A stretch of DNA of 64,000 nt from Epiperipatus broadwayi (lineage: Eukaryota; Onychophora; Udeonychophora; Euonychophora; Peripatidae). The notes beneath the pieces were generated by a model. The model searched no databases. It was not told the origin of the DNA and worked only from the letters and a program-made list of their open reading frames with translations. The translations under genes and the position numbers were made by a program. The stretch covers positions 3,745,001 to 3,809,000 of the forward strand of contig JAQFVV010006294.1 in assembly GCA_028023455.1 (NCBI GenBank), read 5' to 3'. Below are positions 13,487 to 25,006 of the stretch, piece after piece (the first letter of the stretch is position 1; each line of letters opens with the position of its first letter).

Positions 13487-16054
13487 AAAAATTGCGATCC
13501 AACATACTTGATTTTTTCTAAAGAATCATTGTTGCTCAATGATTGTGAATGATCATAGTTTTATGAATGATTCTTGCTCTGAGTAGGCACTTGTGAATAC
13601 TTCAAGTGTCTGCTTATGTCAACTGTTCATAGATTCATATTGTCAGATTGCTTGGTCTCACATACTTGTAATCTTTATACAAACTAGCATCTGGATATTT
13701 CTTTTCACTCATTTTTTTTTTTAAAAAAAAATCACTCCTCTCCAAGGCTAAATCGCCTGCTATGAATCTATGACAGTTTGCTAATAGCAAAAGGTAGAGA
13801 AATTCTGATGAAAGACAGCAATAGAATTGGCATTTGCTTGACTGATTGTGTGACCTATTGGCAAACAATTCGCCTTGCAATGATAAGATCTGTAAATTAA
13901 ACTTCTATAATTTAAAAATATTTTTATTAATCACAACTTTTAAACGTAGTTCTCCAAATCGTCATTTACAATCACCCATTGCCATAGTAACTTGATATCT
14001 CAGGACTCTTGTCTGAGCATTCAAAGAGGTGATGACTTAGTTCCTCAAACAGACACACCTCACTGTTGAGATTGTCTCACATTTGTTCCAAAATCATGTC
14101 AAACTTGTCCAGTTCATTTTTTTGTTAAAATTATTAGTAAGCTGGATTTCCAAAGATCCAAATGATAATATTATGACTTTTATCACTTTTAATTCAAGGA
14201 TATTAATGTTATTTATATTATGGTTTTTAGATAAATTTAATGAATCAAGCATTCTTAATTACACATATATTTTCTTCTGATACATCAATTTAAATTTTTT
14301 GGTTACCTTCCTTCTTTCTTAGTTTGTCTATTACAGCTGAAGAATCTTTAAAAATCACTTTGATATTTAGTGACACTATGGAATTTTTAACTTGATTTCA
14401 AATAGCTTAAGGAATCTTTTATGCGTTTCACCTTCATTTGTGATCTTTTGAATCAAATTTTAAATAATTTCTAGAAATTTAAACCAGCCATGTCTAATTG
14501 TAAGATATATATTGATTTTTACTATAATTACTTCATCAGAGTAACATTTCCATTAGTTTTAAACTCTGAATATGATGATTGCTGCCAAGGATAGAAATTT
14601 TGACATTACAAACCTGCTTATTACTTTTAGGTCTGCAATTCTTGATGCTATTTGATCATAATATTGAATTTTTTTTCATATCTATTTTACAGAAGGTTCT
14701 AAACATGATTTTTGTATCTGCAAAGGATCAAAAGCTGTGAATTATTTTATTTAATGTCAATTCATAAAACTAAATCCACTATAAAAAAATTTACATAAAA
14801 TTTTATTGAAAAAAATAATAAAAACTAATGTCTGTAATTCTCTCATATTTTTTAGTTAATATATTTGCAATATTCCAGTTAATGTAAATATATATATATT
14901 TTAAAGCCTTCTAATAAAAACTGATAGCATCTTTATCAATTCTTCAATATCTGCTTTAATTATTTTTCATTCTGAAATTACATATTCTTCTTCATTTTAC
15001 ACTATATCTGGAATTTCATCTATGCATATTGAATTTTTTTTTTTTTTTTTCAATTAATAATCTTTAATACTTTAGTGATTCTATGGTTTCTCCATTATAT
15101 AATGAATTTCATATACCACATGTTTTCTATAATTCTTTTTTTAATTCTGTATATTTCACTTTTGAATTGAATGAGGAAACTTGTATATCACAATGAATCA
15201 AGAACTATATCAGTGGAAGCTAAGCTCCTAAAAGAATTACCATGCCAGACATATCAAAGGAGAATAGTCAGATGCTTGTGCCAGTCCCTCCCAAAGCTAA
15301 TGTAAAAAAAAGAATATTGTTATAAAAGTGAAAATTAAAAAGACCGCAGGATTGAATTTAAGGAAACAGTTATGGAAAATGGACTGTTGAATAGCTTGAA
15401 TATAAGAAGAATAAGAAATTGAATAAAGTTTACTTTTTAGGTTTTTTTTTTTTTTTGCTGACTTATTTTTTCATCATAACTTCTCTATATCAAAAAATGT
15501 TCAATTGCTAAAGCTCTAAGAATTTGCAGTGCTATGCAACTGTTCTTGGATTTTGTCTAAAATGCTAATAATTATTTATTAAGGTTTATAAATCTGTATG
15601 CATGAAGTGCTGTGCTGGGTCATTGATAAGATCCTATGCCCTAATGTTTACTTCATTAACCTGCTATCCACAAATTAGGATTCAAGTTCTAGTCAAATAA
15701 TTTTGGCAAGTTTTTCAATCGTGAGTGTGGGAATTTTTTTTTTCAGATGTCAGACATATAGACCTCTAGTATTGGTTATAAAATGATTATTACTAGCTAA
15801 AGAAAAAATAAATTTTTGTCTGTTCATCAAATGATGTTTAACTTAATAATTGAACAAAATATATACAATTGTAATATGCTGCAATCTTCATCATTTGTGG
15901 TGAGAGGTTTGTTTTATAAAATTGTTTACATTTACAAAATATAGGGATATTTTATGACATTCAATATTTAATTGTTTAAATTAATGTCAATGTGATAATT
16001 TATGATTGACTTTTGTTAATAATTATTTATGTACCCATACACATTATAAATTAG

Positions 16055-16174
16055 GTCAGGGCTGGAAACACAGTGTTCTTCAGCACCGTACAGCTTCCAT
16101 TGATGATGATGGTAAAGCTGAGCACGATGTTACTGAGCACGACTGGCAATTTGCACACCATCGTTCAGGTGGGC
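16055..16174 (+). CDS. Ankyrin-like gene, exon 3 of window (114-120 bp, phase 1-1)
   Basis: The acceptor is AAATTAG|GTCAGG. Two donors in the same phase are possible: C|GTAAGT after 16174, a near-consensus donor, and G|GTGGGC after 16168. They differ by two codons, and I prefer GTAAGT. The product starts GQGWKHSVLQHRTASIDDDG and continues to DVTEHDWQFAHHRSG. It is paralogous to exon 2 although 14.9 kb away. Base composition is visibly richer in G and C than the flanking intron, as expected for a coding island. The exon is symmetric (phase 1-1), so use of exon 2, exon 3 or both keeps the frame. Confidence 0.72.
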
Positions 16175-17385
16175 GTAAGTATTTTTAAAATAGTTTTAAT
16201 CTTATTAGTTTAGAAAAGATATTCTAAATTTTTTCTAAAAATACATGTATTTTTTTTTTTTTAGAAGTAAGAAAAAAAGATAGCTCATAATCTAAATATT
16301 TAATATTTTTTATTTATCATTTTGAATCTTTGTACTTTTATATTATGGAACCTGGAATAAATTAACACATTGTCAATATAAGGGAACTTGTGCTTTTTTC
16401 ATCAGTAGAAAAAAAAAATGAAAGTTAAAATTGTTTTATTGTAGAGACTTCAATAAAATGTTTTCTAGATATAGGTTTAGAATTCGTTCATAGAAACATT
16501 CATGTTTTATAATTGCCTAGTGTTCTTACATCATAATGTGCAAATTGTAGAGTTATTGATGTAAGGCAAATGAAATCCTATCACAAATATGTCTTAATAG
16601 ATGCAATCATAAAAGCATTTAATAACTTTCTCTCATTGCATTGAAGGTAAAGGATATTTAAGATTATTGTATTCAGTATTTTAATTTTTAAACTGATTTT
16701 AAAATACCTTGCCTATCTTGGTAATTTAAAAATGTGATTTAACTGTTGTTGTTTTTTTATTTACCAAAGAGGAATAATTAATATATAAAAATAAAAAATG
16801 GTGATGTATGAATTGCACCTAAGCAGATGATTTTATAAAGCTGCTTTTCCTTGTTTAGCCGGAAAAAAAGATGATATAGTTAATTATGTCTTGTTTAAAT
16901 TAGAAAACAGTGATCGAATTTGTGAAAGTTCTGCATTGCTTTCTGCAAAAGATAGGAATTATTCCAATAAGAAAACTAGTATTTGCAGATCATTTTCTAT
17001 GCCTAGAAGGAAATGTTGATTATACAACTGGGATGAGAGATTTTAAAAACTAAAATAGACTTTTATATAGCAGTAATTAATAAATCTAGGGAAAAAATAA
17101 AATAAAACAATGCTAGTAGAGAATTTTGTTATAGATATTCCAGAAAATTATGGATACTATCTTTGAAAAAAATATATACTTTTTAAGAAAAAAAAAAAAA
17201 AGAATTGAATGGAATTTAATACATTAGAGAATAGAATAATATATAGGTCAAAAGTACATCAAGGCTATAGAATATAACGAATTTTGATGATTTATAATTA
17301 TGAATCTTTTATTAACATATTAGTTGATAATTTTTAAGCTTTTATATGAAGAGATGATTAGCATGGCAGAAAAGGATTAAAATAG

Positions 17386-17505
17386 GTTGTTGTTTTTTTC
17401 CATATGTCATAGCATCGGCCAGGAGGCGAACCCGCAACAACCGTCTGCAACCAACTGCTTGCTTGCAAGGCGACTGCGCTGACCTCTCAGCTAACAATGC
17501 TTGAC
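17386..17505 (-). mobile_element. tRNA-derived SINE, copy 1
   Basis: This 120-bp unit is flanked by the 14-bp direct repeat AAGGATTAAAATAG (17372-17385 and 17506-17519), the target duplication of a retroposon. On the minus strand it starts GTCAAGCATTGTTAGCTGAG, has an A-box-like block TAGCTGAGAGGTCAGCGC and a B-box-like block GGGTTCGCCTCC, and ends in an A-rich tail. These are the two internal RNA polymerase III promoter parts of a tRNA. There is no long non-tRNA body, so it is a short SINE or a retroposed tRNA relative. Confidence 0.8.
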
Positions 17506-17869
17506 AAGGATTAAAATAGTTAAAAATCAAATTTTCACAACTGGAAATTTTATTTAGTCTTTGTTCAAAATCTCAGACTGAAATTATCTTTAATCAACAG
17601 CTTTGTACTTGACTTAATGATCTCCAGATTAGATAAGAATGAGGCTATGGGTATGGCAGAAGAGAGCTTGTACACTACTAGTTATAGACAAAAGCCAATG
17701 ACCATGAATATCACCATTTCATCTCTGAGTGAAAATAATAATAATACATTAGGGATGAGTTTTGCAAAGATTATATAAAAACAACCTGTGAACTGGAAAA
17801 TAACATTTATATTTAGAATACTCTGGCTTTATTATTTGATTTGGTATTTTGCAATGCCCTTTTAACTTC

Positions 17870-18480
17870 TGCAGAAAACTTTTCTTTCTGAAATCCTTCA
17901 ACGCCATGTCTAATCTTTCCAGTGAAAATAATTAGCATTGCATTTTTTTAAAATATCTTTGAGATAATCCTTATAACATAAGTGAGGTCTATCTCTCTCA
18001 TGAGTTCACCATAAAACACCTTTTGGGAAATATTCATTCGCATGTCTAATCCAATGTAGATATGATTTTTCAATAGCAGACTCTATAGTGTCATATCCAG
18101 GAAGTTGAAGAACATTAATTGATCACATGATTTTGCCATTGTATTTGTACAATTTTATGGAGCATTCTTAAATAAAGTGTGATGAACAAGTCTCACGTCC
18201 ATATAATAAATTATGTAAAATAACAGCTTTACATACAACTTATTTACTAGCAGAAGTTATTTCTCTGTGATAAAATTCCCCATCTTTTAATTAAGCAGCA
18301 ACAACATATTGGAATCCTGCACCTCAATATTTAAATCCATCTTTGCTTACAAAACTATCAAGATATTTAAACTCATATATTCTCAAGTTGATAATCATCA
18401 TACTACTTTTTTTTAATATTTGTTTTTTGAATAAGAAGTCTATTTAATATTGTATTTTCATTAAAATTTTAAGTTCTTTT
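17870..18480 (-). mobile_element. LINE fragment, RT C-terminal region (family A)
   Basis: The minus-strand translation contains FKYLDSFVSKDG, then VVCKAVILHNLLYGRET, then LRMLHKIVQIQWQNH and further on THERDRPHLCYKDYLKDILK and NANYFHWKD, with stops between. This is the thumb and C-terminal part of an RTE-like non-LTR reverse transcriptase (LLYG.E.W; FHLR.L..I...W.D; RYKD.LK). Unlike the copies at 29.4 kb and 61.2 kb, it has a single, not tandemly doubled, LLYG segment. Confidence 0.65.
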
Positions 18481-18699
18481 TCAATTTGTGCTTATCCTTT
18501 TCAAAGTGTTAAATAAAATATATCAATACATTTTATCAAATGTTTTTTCTTTTTAATCATGAAAAAAGTTAAAACTTCTTTCTTTTTCTATATATTATCC
18601 TTTGTTGTTTTTTTTCTTTAAATCCAAAGTGCTTTTCATAATCTGTACAATTATTCAAAAACTCTTAATCTACAAAAATTGCTTTAAAATTAAATTACT

Positions 18700-19110
18700 G
18701 CATTAGATCTTTTCCTTATCTGAATCATAACAGTACCAGTATTCTCTTTAAGTCATTAATTAAATCACAAATATTAATTTTTCCAATCTATTCCCTATAA
18801 TATTTAGTAATTTCACATGAATGTCATCATCTGATAAATCTTTATTATTTAGACATTTGGTATATAATTTTGCCAGATTTTTTTCTATTTCTTCACCTGC
18901 TTCTTTTAAGATAATTCCATGATTACCTGGACCTTTTACCTTCTTCATAAATTTAATTGCATGTTTCACTTCTTCATTTAAAATCCTGGGCAATTCAGAA
19001 GATATAATAGTTGTAGGAGCCCTTATTCGGTATTGCTATATAATTCTTGATAGAACGCTTCTACACATTTCATAATGTCATCTCTCATTTTAGTAATAGT
19101 TCCATCTTTT
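18700..19110 (-). mobile_element. LINE fragment, start of RT domain (HmRTE-like family)
   Basis: The minus strand encodes FYQELYSNTE, then SSELPRILNEEVKHAIKFMK, KVKGPGNHGI and IGNRLEKLIF. These correspond to the N-terminal RT blocks of RTE-type LINEs (FY..LYS; P.IL..EV..AI..MK.GK.PG.DGI). The same motif string appears in the plus-strand LINE after 37790 (TEMPDILNEE). It adjoins a fragment of a different LINE family at 17870-18480, so the pair is either two insertions or a recombinant. Confidence 0.65.
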
Positions 19111-19339
19111 TTATTACAGATATAAGTTTCCTACCAATAATAATATATTGTTTTACACTCTTGAGAGTTTTATTCTCTTTTATAATTTACCTTGCTAGTT
19201 CACAATTATACTTTCTTACATCATTTCAATTCTTTTTTGCACCATTTTACAAAATTTTAGATATTCAGTCCGTCTTAATGCATCATTTTTATATATTTTC
19301 ATATTCTTATTTTTCTTCTTTTACTTTCTTTGCATTTCT

Positions 19340-21580
19340 TCATATATATATATATTGCTTTAACTCCTCTCATATACACTTTAATGCAAAAAAAAATTGA
19401 TTTTTTTTTAATGATTTCTTTATTTTCCTGACAGTTTTGACTGTCCTGCAGTCTTCATAAGAGCTATATATATGCATCTACACAGATTGTATGTACTGAG
19501 AGAAATGACAACAAAAGAAAAATAAAGGAGGCATACTACATCATAAACGATCCACACATCATTAATAGAAAAGACACATGTTTCTTTATCTCTAAGAAGT
19601 AGTCTAGCTGATTGATCTTTTGATAGTAAAATTGTTTTGCATATGAAGACTGATTTGCATATATTAGCAAATGGCAACAATACTATAATGTTTCTAATTC
19701 TTCTGCTATGAATATGAGATTAAAAGGCCTTGAAAGCGCTAAGCCTAATATTTAACTATGATTTTTCTAACTTCACCAAAGAAACGCAGTATAATTGCTA
19801 TAACTTTTATATAAAAATACATATATACACAAAAAAACATATCAAATACACAATTTTATATTATTATTTTTTTTAATTTTTTAAAAAAATTTTAAAAACT
19901 ATCCTTTATTACTTTTTTATCAATTTAACTTTATTTTCCACTTTTTATCCTTCATCTTTTATTATCTAATATATTTTATCATCATTTTTTTTAATATCTA
20001 TAAATTTATGCCATTTTATTATCTCTAATCTTATTCTTTATTAATAATTTTTATTCTCTTTAATAATTTTCCTATTCATTTAAACTTACCGACTTTAATT
20101 TCCTCTACCTTTTAAAATAACTGATTTTTTTTTAATTTCTTATCTTCTTTTTATATATAATACTCTTTTAATCCAACTCTCTCTATTATCAGTTTCCTTA
20201 ACTTTTAATTCTATTTGAAAATTTAATTTTACAAACCTTTATATATATAATATATTTACAATTTTTTACCTATATCCACATATTAAACCTTTTATATACT
20301 TATTTTATTTTTATTATTAATAATCCTATAAACTAATACTATTTTAAACATATTTTTTTTATTCTACCTCTATTCATATGCCTATACAATCCCTATACAT
20401 ATATATACACTAATCTTTTATTACTAATAATACTCCTATAAAAATAATGTCCTCTCCCTATTCAAATTTGTTTTTATCTTTTTAATTAATATTGCTTCTT
20501 TTATTTTCCTATCCCTTCTTTCATTACTATATTCAATCATCTTTATACTATCTTTCTCAAATATATGCCCTGTTTCCATATGCATACTATGGAATTTGAA
20601 AAAGATAGTATAAAGATGGTTGGATATACTAATGAAAGAAGGGATAAGAAAATAAAAGAAGGAATATTAATTAAGAAGATAAAACCATAATTGAATAGGA
20701 AGGGGGTAAAAACATTATTTTTATAAGAGCATTATTAGTAATAAAAGATTAGTGTGTGTATATATATGTATATGTATATATGTATAGAGATTGTATAGGC
20801 ATATGAATAGAGGTAGAAATAAAAAAAATTAAGTTTAAAATAGTATTAGTTTATAGGATTATTAATAATAAAAATAAAATAAGTATATAAAAGGTTTAAT
20901 ATATGGATATTGATAAAAAATTGTAAATATATTTTATATACATATGAAGATTTGTAAAATTAAAAGTTAAGGAAATTGATAATAGAGAGAGTTGAATTAA
21001 ATGAGTATTATATATAAAAAGAAGATAAGAAATTTTTTTAAAAAATCAGTTATTTTAAAAGATAGAGGAAATTAAAATAGGTAGGTTTAAATGAATAGGA
21101 AAATTATTAAAGAGAATAAAAATTATTAATAAAGAATAAGATTAGAAATAATAAAATGGCATAAATTTATAGATATTGAAATAAAAAATAAGAGATGATA
21201 AAATATATTAGATAATAATGTAAAATGATAGATAGGAAGAAAAGATGAAGGATAAAAAGTATAAAATAAAGGTAAATTGATAAAAAAAGTAATAAAGTGT
21301 ATTTTTTTAAAAATATATATATATATAAATTTGTGTATTTGATATGTTTTTTGTATATATATGTATTTTATAGCTATATATATATATGTGTGTACATATA
21401 TGTAAGTTTTTGAGGACATGTATGTATATGAAGTAATGGTTATATGTTTATATCATTCAGTATTATAGCTCTGATGAAGACTGCAGGACAGTCAAAACTG
21501 TCAGGAAAATAAAGAAATCATTAAAAAAAAATTTTTGCATTAAAGTGTATATGAGGGGAGTTAAAGCAATATATATATGA
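19340..21580. mobile_element. 2.2-kb imperfect palindrome (fold-back element)
   Basis: The left arm (19340-20563) and right arm (20594-21580) are reverse complements over most of their length, around a ~30-bp centre. The outer ends read ATATATTGCTTTAACTCC and its complement. The left arm has about 230 extra bases (roughly 19470-19790) with no partner on the right. The arms differ by scattered substitutions, so they are old. No transposase or RT is visible. The flank before 19340 matches 58645-58690, which lacks the palindrome and may represent an unoccupied paralogous site. Both arms carry the GACTGCAGGACAGTC hairpin near their outer end. Confidence 0.75.
21471..21505 (+). other. Hammerhead-like motif in the right arm of the 2.2-kb palindrome
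   Basis: CTGATGA is followed by GACTG-CAGGA-CAGTC, a 5-bp stem with a 5-base loop, then AAAAC and CTGTC. This is close to a hammerhead ribozyme core (CTGATGA, stem II, GAAA, stem III), but the GAAA box reads AAAA. Such motifs are known from Penelope-like elements and retrozymes. An AATAAAG follows at once, so the stretch could instead just be a transcript end. The left-arm copy (complement of 19427-19461) starts CTTATGA and is more decayed. Confidence 0.25.
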
Positions 21581-22284
21581 ATATTTTAATATTCCTTCTT
21601 TTTTTCTTAAGTTACCTTGTCTCATATATCTTATATATTTAAAATAAATAAAGGAAACATGTTAACAAATATCGGCAAAGAGTTATTAGTACCATATTGT
21701 ATATACAAACATCACTGTGTGCCAATAACTATTACCAAATATATTAATTAAAATTGCTACTCATGTAGATCTTATTTATCCACTACTTACATTTTACTGT
21801 CACTCATAAACAAGTATGGCCATTCTAACACTAAAAAATAGAAAAGAAAACTAAGAATAAAAAGTTAGAAAATAAAGAAAACCTCAAAATTAAAATTGCT
21901 GAGTGTCGTAGCAAGGACAAGATGATCAATAGCATGAGAGACTTATGACAACAGATCCAGTGCTAAATTGAGTGAAGATAGTGAAGTAAAAGAAAATGAA
22001 TGACAGAATAACAATAATTATTAATGAATCATGATAAGGATAGAAAGTTTTAGTCATTTATATATATATATATTATTAGCATAGATATATTATTATTGTT
22101 ATTAAATATATACTTTCAAAAGTTAATATTCTATGAAGTCTTATTTATCAACACATATATGTAGATAGGGACAAAAAACAGGATGTTATAATGTGGAAAA
22201 AACAAAGAAAAATATAACTAAATTTTTACACATTACTATAAAATTAATGAGCAGAAACCTAGATACTTTTCACTTTCTGTAAAT

Positions 22285-22698
22285 CAATGGTGTGCAATCC
22301 ATTGGTCATGAGCCCACAGAGAGTTTAGTAAAAATTGTTGGGGGTTGGAAAATTTTTAAGAAATTCTCTTAAGTTTTGGATAATGATGAGTTGTTGTTTG
22401 TTTTTTTAAAGAATTTAGTTTTTAAAAATAGATAAAAGTCATGAAAACAAATTAGTACCACAATTTTTTTTTTTTATAAATATACGATTTATGCTGAAAA
22501 TTTCATTTCAAATTGTATGTGTTTAATACTAAAATATTAGGGAATATAAATTTGTATATTAATTAAAACTACTACCATTTTAGCATATTTTTACATACTC
22601 ATACTTATAATTTAAGTATGATTAAAATAAATAATGAGTCACGTCAAATTTTCATTTGAAGAAAGGGATTGCAAGTGTAAAAAGGTTATGCATTACTG
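22285..22698. mobile_element. Non-autonomous hAT element (MITE), 414 bp
   Basis: The ends are CAATGGTGTGCAATCC and, inverted, CAGTAATGCATAACC. The flanks CTGTAAAT (22277-22284) and CTCTAAAT (22699-22706) form an 8-bp target duplication with one mismatch, the size made by hAT transposases. No coding capacity. The inner sequence TTGGTCATGAGCCCAC near the left end is typical of the GC-rich shoulders of these elements. Confidence 0.75.
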
Positions 22699-22959
22699 CT
22701 CTAAATTGTGTTAAGCCTCTGATTTTTAAATCTATCAACACATCCTCTTATATAATATTTGAGCATTTTAACATAAACGTATGTGGGATATTAACCCCAA
22801 CATGACCCTGGATCAATATAGCCTGGATAAATTATTTATTTTAGTCTGATATATAATCAAACTTGAATTTCTATTTCTGAGTTGTGCTTAATCTATATTT
22901 AAAAAAAATATGCTTATAAATAAATGTTAACTGAAAGTCCTCTCTTACAGAATATTTGT

Positions 22960-23690
22960 TTTTGGAGAGATGAAGGAATATGATCTATTTTCAATTTTAC
23001 AAACTTGTAAAATAGCACTAAAGATAAATGCTAAAAAGCTTGAAGTAGTTCTCAAAAGAAGAAAATAAAGATTGCTAAATAATAAATTACAAGAAATGGA
23101 CAACTACAAATATCTTGGTTAAATTATTGATATAAATGGAAATATAAAGGATGAAATCCATCGCAGAATTAAATCTTGGATGGAGTACTTTTGATAGAAA
23201 TAACTTAATATTAAAAGGAAATATGCCAAAGCATTTGACATGGGTTTTTAATAAATGTATTTTACTAAGTTCTTACTTATGGATCTTAGACTTGAAAACT
23301 TAATAGAAGAGCAATATAAAGACTTCAGATCACTCAACAAAGAAAGTATGGAGAGATGTATATTAGGAATAATAATGAGTCAAAAATGAAATACATGGGT
23401 GAGAGAACAAAATAGATATTACTGACATCATTGAAAGAATTAAGAGACTGAATTGGAGCTGGGCTGGACAAATTGCTAGAAGAGATGATAATAGATGGAT
23501 AGTTGAAATCCTAAACTGGATTCGAAGAGATTGTAAAAATCTAGAAAGAAATCATGATTGCATGAAATAAGGAAGTTTGCTGATGTGGAGAAGAGAGGTT
23601 AGAAATCAAAGAAAGTGGATTAAACTTTGAGAGAGCTTCATCCTGCAGTGAATCGATAATAATTGAAAATAATGATAATGACATAAAGAT
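22960..23690 (+). mobile_element. RTE-like LINE fragment (HmRTE-like family)
   Basis: The plus strand reads, with stops and shifts, INAKKLEVVLKRRK, NNKLQEMDNYKYLG, DEIHRRIKSWMEYF, then RIKRLNWSWAGQIARRDDNR and NQRKWIKL. These match the thumb and C-terminal domain of RTE-type ORFs (the YLG, E.R.RI and W.WAGH..RR.D.RW motifs). The end is followed by an ATAATGATAATG-like tail, as is usual for RTE 3' ends; the copy ending near 38950 has a similar tail. It is a 5'-truncated insertion. Confidence 0.65.
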
Positions 23691-24249
23691 AATGCCTTTT
23701 GGGGTTTTAAAGTTTACTTTTGTTCATGTATGGCTGAAACAATTTATGAAGGTCAAATTAAAAGTTAATTTTCAAATTTTACCATGATTTATTTATAATA
23801 AATTATTTATTTATTCTAATATTCACAAAAATGAAAACTACAAGTTATTTTGGCATTCACAATATAAGTAGAAATGGGAAATAAGTTGCATAATTTTATT
23901 CTGATTTATATACTTGTTTATGGTAACTGGCAAAAACAGTCAATGCTGATTAACATATAAATAAATCCAGAATTCTATGCAAGAATGTTTCTTATGCAGT
24001 ATTATTAATACCCTGCCACTAAGACAAATAAGATATATTATTTTGGTTGCTAATATTTTACTTCCCTGCCTAAATAGTCATGACTTTTTCTATCATCTGC
24101 TGTTATAAAATTAAATGAATGCCATTAGCTGAACTCTAGGGGGGGGGGGGTGAAAAAGACAAAATGTTAAAAGTTGAAATTTGTGATGAATGCAATGTGT
24201 CATCATCCATGAAACATAAATTTATCCATAATGTGCTAACCTTTTTTTA

Positions 24250-24870
24250 TTGCCAACTTCAACACTTTTCTAATTGAAACTCTTCATTATTCTGTTTTTA
24301 ACCTTAAGGCACTCTGAAAATATGCAAAAGTGATTGCTTTCATTAGGAAGATATCTTTATGAGATAAACAGAATCTCTCTTCCTTATGGAATTTATGCAA
24401 AAATTTAGCATAAAATACTTTTTTAGGAAATTATTACTCTACTTCCATTTTATATGCCCAATTTAATAAAGATTTTGTCCTTACAATTTTAAATTGAGTG
24501 TTATCCCATGCTGATTGATCTTGTCATCATATTTTCAAAATATTACGGAGCATCATTAAACAATTTTTTTCCATTGCCTTTGGGAGCTAAAGTCTCATTT
24601 CCATAATTGAGTTTGATATTGCTACATTACTAAAATAAAATATATCAGCAGCATTATTTGGATTCTTTAATGCATCTCAATATTGAAGTCTACTAAAAAC
24701 ATTGCCAAGATATTTAAATTGAATCAAAATTTTTCTTTTATTAATTACTGATAAAGCAAGCATCTGAGTTTCTTGAACATTACATGAAAGAATACTATAA
24801 TCAAATGATATAAATATTTGTTATGTTGATGGTAGTTCACCATTTGTTATCATTATTTAATCCAATTTAT
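24250..24870 (-). mobile_element. LINE fragment, RT C-terminal region (family A, decayed)
   Basis: On the minus strand FKYLGNVFS is followed by a frame reading NETLAPKGNGKKLFNDAP and then MMTRSISMG. This aligns in order with the FKYLG.....LLYG.ETW.....FH.R.L......WQD.I pattern of the LINE at 25.8-30.1 kb. It is more eroded than the other copies, and SINE copy 2 sits just beyond its upstream end. Confidence 0.45.
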
Positions 24871-24908
24871 TCTAACATCTCAATATTCAGAACTACCAAT
24901 TAAACTTT

Positions 24909-25006
24909 TTTTTTTTTTCATGTGACAAAGCATCGGCCGGGAAACAAACCCAGGACAATTGCTTGTAAGGCAGCTCGTGCTGACTACTCGACCACTAATG
25001 CTTGAC
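24909..25006 (-). mobile_element. tRNA-derived SINE, copy 2
   Basis: Same family as 17386-17505. The minus strand starts GTCAAGCATTAGTGGTCGAG, carries GGGTTTGTTTCCCGG at the B-box position and ends in a pure poly(A) tail (T run on the plus strand). The 14-bp duplication ACCAATTAAACTTT lies at 24895-24908 and 25007-25020. Two copies with different intact duplications show that the family was retroposed, probably using a LINE enzyme that accepts poly(A). Confidence 0.82.

Larger units (their letters stand above)
1172..16054 (+). other. Intron 2 of window (14.9 kb), mostly unremarkable AT-rich DNA
   Basis: No coding island could be supported apart from the repeats listed separately (2277-2345, 2700-2814, 5440-5690, 5868-5990, 13310-13486). 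The rest is A/T homopolymer, (TA)n and low-complexity sequence with many stops in all frames. The stretches 2815-5440, 6000-13300 and 13490-16000 hold nothing I can name. Confidence 0.6.

Noticed and set aside
17386-17505. Functional tRNA gene
   Set aside because: A 14-bp target duplication and A-rich tail show a retroposed SINE. Arms do not pair well enough by eye for a tRNA.
21126-21419. 97-codon minus-strand frame in the 2.2-kb palindrome
   Set aside because: Built of Tyr/Ile repeats from (TA)n and of AT-rich palindrome sequence. No sign of a real protein.
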